Shown here piece after piece: positions 1 through 5,389 of a DNA stretch of 8,563 nt. Source of the stretch: Geminicoccaceae bacterium. GTDB lineage: Bacteria; Pseudomonadota; Alphaproteobacteria; Geminicoccales; Geminicoccaceae. The position numbers were made by a program, and so were the translations under genes. Within the stretch, counting starts at the first letter, position 1; each line of letters opens with the position of its first letter. The stretch is taken from contig JAPJRA010000121.1 in NCBI GenBank assembly GCA_030824835.1, forward strand, positions 1-8,563, written 5' to 3'. The notes beneath the pieces were generated by a model that saw only the letters and a list, made by a program, of their open reading frames with translations, was not told the origin of the DNA and ran no database searches.

Positions 1-1
1 G

Positions 2-382
2 TTCCATGGCTACACATATTCAGCACATCCGCTAGCCTGCGCAGCGGCGCTGGCGACCTTAGAAACATATAAAGCGGAGGGATTGTTCCAACGGGCGCTA
101 GACCTTGCCCCGTATTGGGAAGAGCGGCTGCACGGCTTGCGCGGCAGCCCGAACGTGATCGATATTCGCAATATCGGGCTGATGGGGGCGGTGGAACTCA
201 GCGCTCGCCCCGGCAAGCCGGGCGAGCGCGCCTACGACGCCATGATCGCCGCCTGCGACAAGGGCGTCATGCTGCGCATCACTGCAGATACGCTTGCCAT
301 GTCCCCGCCACTGATTGTCACCAAGCCCCAGATCGATGAGATCATGACGACGGTAGCAGAGGTGCTGGACGCCCTCGCCTGA
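2..382 (+). CDS. Class III PLP-dependent aminotransferase, omega-amino acid:pyruvate type (C-terminal part)
   Basis: The reading frame is open from the left edge and ends at TGA 380-382, so only the last 126 residues are present; the PLP-binding lysine and the N-terminal two thirds lie outside the window. The visible part starts with FHGYTYSAHPLACAAALA, the block that follows the PLP lysine region in class III aminotransferases and contributes to the dimer active site. It ends with LRITADTLAMSPPLIVTKPQID. The Arg in LRIT (residue 92 of the fragment) matches the conserved Arg that holds the substrate carboxylate in omega-amino acid:pyruvate (beta-alanine:pyruvate) aminotransferases. Such enzymes move an amino group from an omega-amino acid or amine to pyruvate, giving alanine and a semialdehyde or ketone, in the cytoplasm. 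The substrate cannot be named from this part. The gene runs head-on into the sulfotransferase-like gene, with 5 bp between stop codons. The family call is firm; the substrate is inference. Confidence 0.9.
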   Translation, partial: FHGYTYSAHPLACAAALATLETYKAEGLFQRALDLAPYWEERLHGLRGSPNVIDIRNIGLMGAVELSARPGKPGERAYDAMIAACDKGVMLRITADTLAMSPPLIVTKPQIDEIMTTVAEVLDALA

Positions 383-387
383 GGCCA

Positions 388-1776
388 TCACCCTCGAGGG
401 GAAACTGCGGCCGGCCGGCTCGAGATCTGCGCCGGCTCCTGCAGCACCGCCGGATCCAGTGTTGACGGGTCGACACGCTCGGCCCAGGACACGATCGGGA
501 TCACCTCCTGGCCGTCTTGCTGTCGTTGGGCGCGCACAGGATTGACGTAGTTCCACACGGTCTTGCCGGCGCGTGTGACCTCGAAGAGGCGTCCGCCATC
601 GGATTCCGTGATCAAGGTGTTGCCGTTGGCCAACCTGACCTCCGACGAGCGGACCTCGCTCTCGAAGGGCTCCTCCGGCGTGCCGGCATAGGTCCAGACG
701 ATCTCCTGGGTCCGCGGATCGATCTCGATCACCCGCGTGATGCCACCCGGCCCGACATTTCCCTGATTGTCGAACAGCAGGATGTTGCCGTTGGCCAAGA
801 GGTCGGGGTCGTGCTGACGCAGCCAGGGACCACGCGTCGCCCAGACGATCTCTTCACTCGTCGGATCGAGGATGGCAATGGTGCCGATCTCGCGGAACGA
901 CAGCAGCAGCCGACCGGCCGTCGCCATCGGCAGCTTGCTCGCATTATTGCCGTCGAGCACCTCGATGGAATTGGTGTGCAGGTAATCGCCGGCACCCTTT
1001 TGAATGTACCAGGGAACGGTATCGAGTAGACGTGCGTAAGGCGAGCGCATGAGCACATCCAACACCCGAATCTTCTTGAGCTCCTGCCCTTCGGGCGACA
1101 GTACGGCGATATAGTCGTCGATACGTGGTGCCCGGAGGTGAGGATATTGGAGGATGTCGTCCTGACCAATTTCCTGGGTCAAGACGAATATCCTGCCATC
1201 GGGCGCCACGCTCAGATCATGGTGTACATGCGCCAGATACTTCCAGATGATGTTGGAATCCTTGTCGTATTTGACCAGCCCGTAGCCCCAGGGCGTGTCG
1301 CCTACCGCAACGTACAACGCCAGAAGATCACCATTGGGATAGAGATAGGTCTTCTCGATATAGACGTGAGAATCGGGCTGGGGTGATTTTACGGCCGCCG
1401 TCTTGTCCCAGATCTGACTGAAAGGCACGCCCCATTCACGCACGACCCGGCCGTCCATGTCGATCAGGCGAGCCTTCTGGTCGTGACCGGAGGTGTAGAG
1501 CGTCAGTCCGTTCTGTGCCTGTCCCGGCTCGTACACGGTGACGCCGCGCTGATCCGTCCGTGCCGGCCGCCAAAGGTCGAACTGCAGCGGATCGCTGTAC
1601 TGGGTGACCTTACTGTAGAGTGCGGTTCCCGCCCGGTAAGCGTTCTCCACCACCCGCGCCGGCCCCATGTCGCTCAGTGTCGTCACGCTCCCGGCAATGA
1701 AGCCCAATGTGCCCACGGCCGCGAAACACATGATCATATGGGCGGTTCGGCCCCATGCCTCCGACGTGCTTTGCAT
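388..1776 (-). CDS. Membrane-anchored arylsulfotransferase (AssT-like) family protein
   Basis: Predicted 462 residues from ATG 1776, chosen because GGGA lies 6 bases upstream; in-frame ATG 1788 and TTG 1809 would add 4 or 11 residues. One hydrophobic segment (about residues 14-32, MIMCFAAVGTLGFIAG) should anchor the protein, with the rest outside the cytoplasm. The body is a run of beta-propeller blades with repeated units such as YPNGDLLAL, APDGRIFVL, ANGNILLFDN and ANGNTLITE. Arylsulfotransferases move sulfate from one phenolic ester to another through a sulfo-histidine, without PAPS. The family's active-site landmarks appear in order: HHD (185-187), HTNSI (267-271), SFR (Arg295) and RQHD (His322). 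From memory I match these to His252, His356, Arg374 and the sulfated His436 of E. coli AssT, so the enzyme is probably active. It is divergent from the sulfatase gene, sharing its control region. Donor and acceptor are unknown. Members of this broad family may have other roles, so the family call is firmer than the reaction. Confidence 0.82.
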   Translation of the reverse strand: MQSTSEAWGRTAHMIMCFAAVGTLGFIAGSVTTLSDMGPARVVENAYRAGTALYSKVTQYSDPLQFDLWRPARTDQRGVTVYEPGQAQNGLTLYTSGHDQKARLIDMDGRVVREWGVPFSQIWDKTAAVKSPQPDSHVYIEKTYLYPNGDLLALYVAVGDTPWGYGLVKYDKDSNIIWKYLAHVHHDLSVAPDGRIFVLTQEIGQDDILQYPHLRAPRIDDYIAVLSPEGQELKKIRVLDVLMRSPYARLLDTVPWYIQKGAGDYLHTNSIEVLDGNNASKLPMATAGRLLLSFREIGTIAILDPTSEEIVWATRGPWLRQHDPDLLANGNILLFDNQGNVGPGGITRVIEIDPRTQEIVWTYAGTPEEPFESEVRSSEVRLANGNTLITESDGGRLFEVTRAGKTVWNYVNPVRAQRQQDGQEVIPIVSWAERVDPSTLDPAVLQEPAQISSRPAAVSPRG

Positions 1777-1938
1777 CGGAATTCCCATCTCTCGAGGCGC
1801 TGTTCCCAACGCCGACTATGGCACTGATAACGCACAGACGTACAAAGTGTTCCACATCGTCCCGCAGGGGATCCATGCGGCAAGAACGGGTCGGGTTTGT
1901 AGGGAGCCAGCGCCGTAGGCTGTAGCCGATCCCAGGGG

Positions 1939-1972
1939 GTCGTCGGATCGCCGCGTAAAGTGATCCGACGAC
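1939..1972. repeat. Perfect 11-bp inverted repeat, candidate operator
   Basis: The left arm GTCGTCGGATC (1939-1949) and the right arm GATCCGACGAC (1962-1972) are exact reverse complements separated by 12 bp, so the arm centres are 23 bp apart. In RNA the stem could be lengthened by G-U pairs at both ends. Neither side is followed by a T-run on either strand, so it does not look like an intrinsic terminator. Its place between two divergent genes, about 165-175 bp from each start codon, fits an operator for a dimeric regulator acting on both. The regulator is not in this window, and I do not recognise the motif as that of a known family. Confidence 0.6.
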
Positions 1973-2020
1973 TTGGCATTAGGCACCATATGCGAACTGG
2001 AGGCATACGACGATCATGGG

Positions 2021-2085
2021 AAATACCAACCTATGAGTGTTTTTATTTGCTATATAAATCTTAATAGTAGAAAAGGCGGCTATGT
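2021..2085 (+). promoter_or_regulatory. AT-rich promoter-like stretch upstream of the sulfatase
   Basis: This is one of the most AT-rich parts of the window. It contains TATATAAAT (2051-2059) and TAATAG (2062-2067), either of which could act as a -10 element. No convincing -35 hexamer stands at the usual spacing, so an activator or an alternative sigma factor may be needed. A start just downstream would give a leader of about 70-80 bases before the sulfatase ATG at 2147. Confidence 0.35.
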
Positions 2086-2146
2086 AGCGGCGCGCTCATG
2101 ATAACTAGTACATGGGCGGCGTGGTGGCGGAGCGAGGGTGGGCTCG

Positions 2147-3622
2147 ATGCGCAGGCATATACTGACAGTGTTGCTGATAGCGGTCGCTGCGGTCGGGGGG
2201 ATCAGGGTCTCAAGCGCCGTCGCGGAACCGGCGTCCGTCCTGCGCCCGAGCATCGTGTTCATCCTCAGCGACGACGAGGACGTGGCTTCCCACTGGGTGA
2301 TGGAGAAGACCAAGGCGCTGATCGCAGACCAGGGCACGACCTTCGCCAACTATTTCGTCAGCTACTCATTCTGCTGCCCGTCGCGCGCCACGACATTACG
2401 CGGGCAATACCCGCACAATCACCGCATCGAAGGCAACGAATGGCCGTCCGGTGGCTATGAGAAGTTTCGGGCTATGGGCCTGGAAGATTCGACCATCGCC
2501 ACCTGGCTGCATGGCGCCGGCTACCGGACCGCTTTCATGGGCAAGCTCATGAACGGATACGAGCCCGAGCTGCACCAGCCGGCGCCGGGTTGGGACGAAT
2601 GGTATGGCGTCGGTGGCAAGTTCCAGAATTTTGATTACACGCTTAACGAAAATGGGAAGGTGGTGACCTATGGCCATCGGCCCGAGGACCATCTGACGGA
2701 CGTGCTCGCGGCCAAGGCCGCCGACGTCATCCGCCGGACTGACGCCGACCAGCCGTTGTTGCTGTACATCGCACCCTTCGATCCGCACAGCCCCGCGACG
2801 CCGACACTGCGCTACGCCGATCTCTATGCCGATACGGCCCTGCCCGCGTCGCCCTCGTTCGATGAGCCGGACGTCAGTGACAAGCCCTCCTATGTCGGCG
2901 ACCTTCCGCCGCTGGCGCCCTGGCAGAAGGAGGCGCTCACCCGACACAATCGGGAGCGACTGCGAGCGCTGCGGGCGGTCGACGATCTGGTGGCGACCGT
3001 GGTGGGCGCGCTCGAGGAGACCGGCCGGCTCGCCAACACCTATGTCTTTTATACCTCCGACAACGGCTTCCACATGGGCCAGCATCGGCTCTTTGTCGGC
3101 AAGACGACCGCCTACGAGGAGGACATCCGCGTCCCGATGGTGGTGCGCGGTCCGGGTGTGCCCATCGGTCAGCGGCTCGAGCCCATGGTGCTGAACAACG
3201 ATCTGGCGCCTACCTTCGCCGCCATCGCCGGCGTGGAGCCGCCCAGTTTCGTCGACGGCCGGTCGCTGCTGCCGCTGCTGGCCAAGCCACAGTCCCCATG
3301 GCGCCGTAGCTTCCTGATCGAGCGCCGGCAGATGGAGACGCACGAGCTCTCCGGCAACGCGATCATCGACGCCATCCGCACGGCCGCTCACATCTATGTC
3401 GAGTACGGTACCGGCGAACGTGAGCTGTATGATCTGCAAGCCGACCCATACGAGCTCGACAATCGCGTCCGCATCGCCGATCCAGCATTGGTCGCAGCAC
3501 TGGCGGAGCGGCTGGCCGAACTCAAGAACTGCGCGGCCTCGAACTGCCGGGTGCTCGAAGACCTGCCGGTCGAGCCCGAGGTGACGCCTGTCGCGGAATC
3601 CACGTCACGTGGCAAGGGCTGA
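2147..3622 (+). CDS. Secreted type I (formylglycine) sulfatase, N-acetylglucosamine-6-sulfatase-like
   Basis: Predicted 491 residues from ATG 2147, with GAGG about 9 bases upstream; an in-frame GTG at 2138 would add three residues. The N-terminus (MRRH, a hydrophobic core to about residue 20, then SSAVAEP) looks like a cleaved Sec signal peptide, so the enzyme should act in the periplasm or outside. It hydrolyses sulfate esters using formylglycine made from Cys76 in the signature CCPSR (76-80), which needs a separate maturation enzyme not seen here. Other active-site features are the calcium-binding Asp pair in SDDED (about 42-43), GKLMNGY (Lys133), FDPHSP (His214), SDNGFHMGQH (Asp305, Asn306) and GKTTAYEEDIRVP (Lys319). 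CCPSRATTLRG followed by YPHNHRI, and YEEDIRVPMVVRGPG, resemble human GNS and bacterial GlcNAc-6-sulfatases, though the true substrate may be another sulfated sugar or aryl sulfate. The C-terminal LYDLQADPYEL is the usual sulfatase end domain. It is divergent from an arylsulfotransferase-like gene and 51 bp upstream of pfkB. Confidence 0.92.
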   Translation: MRRHILTVLLIAVAAVGGIRVSSAVAEPASVLRPSIVFILSDDEDVASHWVMEKTKALIADQGTTFANYFVSYSFCCPSRATTLRGQYPHNHRIEGNEWPSGGYEKFRAMGLEDSTIATWLHGAGYRTAFMGKLMNGYEPELHQPAPGWDEWYGVGGKFQNFDYTLNENGKVVTYGHRPEDHLTDVLAAKAADVIRRTDADQPLLLYIAPFDPHSPATPTLRYADLYADTALPASPSFDEPDVSDKPSYVGDLPPLAPWQKEALTRHNRERLRALRAVDDLVATVVGALEETGRLANTYVFYTSDNGFHMGQHRLFVGKTTAYEEDIRVPMVVRGPGVPIGQRLEPMVLNNDLAPTFAAIAGVEPPSFVDGRSLLPLLAKPQSPWRRSFLIERRQMETHELSGNAIIDAIRTAAHIYVEYGTGERELYDLQADPYELDNRVRIADPALVAALAERLAELKNCAASNCRVLEDLPVEPEVTPVAESTSRGKG

Positions 3623-3626
3623 GAGC

Positions 3627-3638
3627 AGCCTTCGGGCT
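3627..3638 (+). terminator. Small UUCG-loop hairpin after the sulfatase
   Basis: AGCC-TTCG-GGCT, 5 bases after the sulfatase stop, forms a 4-bp stem with a stable UUCG tetraloop. There is no T-run after it, and the stem does not extend, so any termination would be weak. It may instead protect the mRNA end or do nothing. Confidence 0.25.
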
Positions 3639-3660
3639 CGCGTGCAAAACCCGCGTCGCC

Positions 3661-3666
3661 TATAAC
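3661..3666 (+). promoter_or_regulatory. Possible -10 element close to the pfkB start codon
   Basis: TATAAC ends only 7 bases before the pfkB ATG, and no Shine-Dalgarno-like purine run lies upstream of that ATG. If the element is used, the transcript would begin at or within a base or two of the ATG, giving a leaderless mRNA. No good -35 hexamer is visible, so the call is weak. The alternative is read-through from the sulfatase. Confidence 0.22.
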
Positions 3667-3673
3667 TAACGGC

Positions 3674-4624
3674 ATGAAGCCGATCGTTACGTTGACCGTG
3701 AATCCGGCCATTGATGCCGCCTGTGTGACCGACGAAGTCGTCCCCATGCGCAAGGTGCGCACGCGCGACGAGCGCTACGATCCCGGCGGTGGCGGCCTCA
3801 ACGTTGCCCGGGCGATTCGGGAGCTGGGCGGCGAGGCGGTCGCCTTCTACCTCGCCGGCGGCATCACCGGCCAGGCCCTGGAAGGCCTCATCGAGCATAG
3901 CGGAATCGCCGCCGTCCGCGTCCCGATCGCCGGCCTGACCCGCGTCAGCCATACGGTCTTCGAACTGAGCACCGGGCATGAATTCCGCTTCACGCCCGAG
4001 GGCCCCGAGATCAGTGGCGCGGAGTGGCGCAATTGCCTCGAGGTCCTGTCGATTATCGATGGGGATTGGTTCATTGCCAGCGGCAGCCTAGCTCGTGGCC
4101 TTCCGGCCGACTTCTATGCCCGCGTAGCGCGGCAGGTGAAGGAACGCGGTGGCAAGATGGTGCTGGACAGCTCGGGGGCGGCCCTCCACCAGGCCCTTCT
4201 TGAGGGTGTCCACCTGGTCAAGCCAAGTCGGCGCGAGCTGGAGCATCTGCTCGGCCGCAAGGCCACCTCGCCTGCCGATGAGGAGGCTCTTGCTCGCGAG
4301 GTCGTGGACAGCGGTCGGGCCGAGATCGTGGCGCTGACGCTGGGGGCCGAAGGCGCCGTGCTGGCGACACGGGACCTGACTCTGCGTCTCGCCAGTCCGC
4401 CGGTCGACACCAAGAGCGCGGTGGGGTCCGGCGACAGCTTCATTGGAGCCATGGTCTGGGCGCTGGCGGCAGGCATGCCCGTGGACGAAGCATTTGCCTA
4501 TGGGATTGCCGGCGGCGCAGCCGCCGCCATGACGCCCGGCACCGAATTGTTCCACAAAGGCAACGTGTTGCAGTTATTCGAGCAGACGAAAGCGCAATTA
4601 CCCCGAGGCGCCACCGGCCAGTGA
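3674..4624 (+). CDS. pfkB: PfkB-type phosphofructokinase (6-phosphofructokinase II family)
   Basis: 316 residues, close to the 309 of E. coli PfkB. The start is set by the family N-terminus (IVTLTVNPAID follows MKP). PfkB enzymes use ATP to phosphorylate fructose 6-phosphate to the 1,6-bisphosphate in glycolysis; close relatives act on tagatose 6-phosphate or fructose 1-phosphate. Visible motifs are DPGGGGLNVARAI (36-48, sugar binding), AGGITGQ (61-67), SGSLARGLP (136-144), VLDSSGAAL (163-171), LVKPSRRELEHLLGR (181-195) and VGSGDSFIGAM (250-260), where Asp254 is the expected catalytic base and the GSGD turn is the anion hole. GGGGLNVARAI and VDSG close to residue 211 favour E. coli PfkB over the fructose-1-phosphate kinase FruK. 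No ribosome binding site is visible. It follows the sulfatase by 51 bp on the same strand, so co-transcription is possible, and it converges on the GT2 gene with 6 bp between stops. Family certain; exact sugar substrate likely but unproven. Confidence 0.88.
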   Translation: MKPIVTLTVNPAIDAACVTDEVVPMRKVRTRDERYDPGGGGLNVARAIRELGGEAVAFYLAGGITGQALEGLIEHSGIAAVRVPIAGLTRVSHTVFELSTGHEFRFTPEGPEISGAEWRNCLEVLSIIDGDWFIASGSLARGLPADFYARVARQVKERGGKMVLDSSGAALHQALLEGVHLVKPSRRELEHLLGRKATSPADEEALAREVVDSGRAEIVALTLGAEGAVLATRDLTLRLASPPVDTKSAVGSGDSFIGAMVWALAAGMPVDEAFAYGIAGGAAAAMTPGTELFHKGNVLQLFEQTKAQLPRGATGQ

Positions 4625-4630
4625 GTCCGG

Positions 4631-5389
4631 TCAGGGCGACAATGGATTGTGGCGAAGGTCGTTCCAGCCTCGGGAGAATGGCCGGTGAAAATAGGTCGCC
4701 CAGACAAAGTTGAGCGCGTAGCGGACCCCTGTGCGGAAGACGCCTTCGGCGCATAGCCGACGACCTGACGAGCGGGCGCGAAGAGCAAACGTCCAACGTA
4801 CCTCGCCCGCAGCGTTCAGTCGCCGGGCGAGGTCTGTGTCCTCACCATAGAAGCTGAAGTCCGCACCATAGCCGCCGATCGCTTCCATGGCCGAGCGCCG
4901 CACCACGAAATTGCCGCCCTGCAGCATCGAATTGACTCCGAGCACCAGACGGTTTGCTTGGTTGATCCCATAGCCGGCGGCGTAAAACAGCCGCACTAAC
5001 AGGTTCACGTGCGGGGGCACGTCATCGTAGATGTAGGGTCCACTCAGCGCGACCAGCTTGGGATTGTCCGCGAATGCAGTCACGACCCGCGGCAGCCAGC
5101 CGTTTGGGAGGATGGTATCGGCGTCGATATTGGCAATCAGGTCGCCTTCCGCTGCCAGGAAACCGGCCTGTCTGGCGCGCACGAGGCCCTTGATCGGCTC
5201 GTCGACCACCCGGACCCCTGAAAACTGCCGGGCGATGCTGCCCGTATGGTCCGTGCTGGCATTGTTGACCACGATGACCTCGGCCGTGCATCCGACCTTG
5301 TCGATCGCCTGCAGGATCGACGTCAGCGTGCGGGGAAGCAGCGCCACTTCATTATGGGCCGGCACCACGAAACTGACGTGCGGGGTCAC
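4631..5389 (-). CDS. Family 2 glycosyltransferase (GT-A fold)
   Basis: Predicted 252 residues from GTG 5389, whose GTGA overlaps the TGA stop of the GT4 gene by 4 bases. An in-frame GTG at 5434 would add 15 non-family residues. The shorter start places the beta-strand motif VSFVVPAHNE right at the N-terminus, as usual for GT2, and matches the other junctions in this block. GT2 enzymes transfer a sugar from a nucleotide-sugar to a lipid, polyprenol or glycan at the inner face of the membrane. Motifs are VVPAHNE (8-14), NNASTD (43-48), the metal-binding IDADT (Asp89 and Asp91), GGNFVVRRSA (158-167) and YGEDTDLARRL (181-191), with the acidic base region. There is no multi-pass membrane tail, only a short hydrophobic, aromatic stretch (YALNFVWATYF) near the C-terminus. 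It is last in the minus-strand run after nusB, thiL, dedA and GT4. Donor and acceptor are unknown. Confidence 0.88.
   Translation of the reverse strand: MTPHVSFVVPAHNEVALLPRTLTSILQAIDKVGCTAEVIVVNNASTDHTGSIARQFSGVRVVDEPIKGLVRARQAGFLAAEGDLIANIDADTILPNGWLPRVVTAFADNPKLVALSGPYIYDDVPPHVNLLVRLFYAAGYGINQANRLVLGVNSMLQGGNFVVRRSAMEAIGGYGADFSFYGEDTDLARRLNAAGEVRWTFALRARSSGRRLCAEGVFRTGVRYALNFVWATYFHRPFSRGWNDLRHNPLSP

Larger units (their letters stand above)
1777..2146. promoter_or_regulatory. Divergent control region between sulfotransferase-like and sulfatase genes
   Basis: These 370 bp separate the two divergent start codons, and I see no convincing gene in them. They should hold the promoters for both directions. 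Visible structure: a short inverted repeat (CCGCA 1862-1866 with TGCGG 1876-1880), the strong 11-bp dyad at 1939-1972, and an AT-rich stretch at about 2021-2085. For the leftward gene, TTGTAC (minus strand, 1845-1840) and CATAGT (1820-1815) are promoter-like, but they are 19 bp apart and weak. A six-codon frame starts at ATG 2016 and stops at 2034-2036; GGAGG lies too far upstream (1999-2003) for it to be persuasive as a leader peptide. Confidence 0.6.

Noticed and set aside
98..556. Open frame on the minus strand across the aminotransferase and sulfotransferase ends
   Set aside because: It overlaps two well-supported genes in other frames and has no family-like motif.
517..1029. A 170-codon frame on the plus strand inside the sulfotransferase-like gene
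   Set aside because: It is a shadow of a gene with clear propeller repeats and active-site motifs on the other strand.
1939..1972. Reading the 11-bp dyad as an intrinsic terminator
   Set aside because: No T-run follows on either strand, and it lies between divergent genes, where no transcript needs to end.
1734..2006. Possible small gene on the minus strand in the divergent region
   Set aside because: It runs into the sulfotransferase-like coding sequence in another frame, covers the 11-bp dyad, and shows no domain or ribosome binding site.
2396..3439. A 347-codon open frame on the minus strand opposite the sulfatase
   Set aside because: It lies fully inside a gene with intact sulfatase motifs, its translation shows no recognisable domain and is full of Arg, Gly, His and Val, as expected for antisense reading of GC-rich codons.
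4088..4555. A 155-codon frame on the minus strand inside pfkB
   Set aside because: The plus strand encodes all PfkB motifs here; the minus frame has none.
3674..4624. pfkB as a sulfofructose kinase (YihV-like), suggested by the nearby sulfatase
   Set aside because: The sugar-binding block (PGGGGLNVARA) and overall sequence match 6-phosphofructokinase II, and no other sulfoglycolysis gene is visible.
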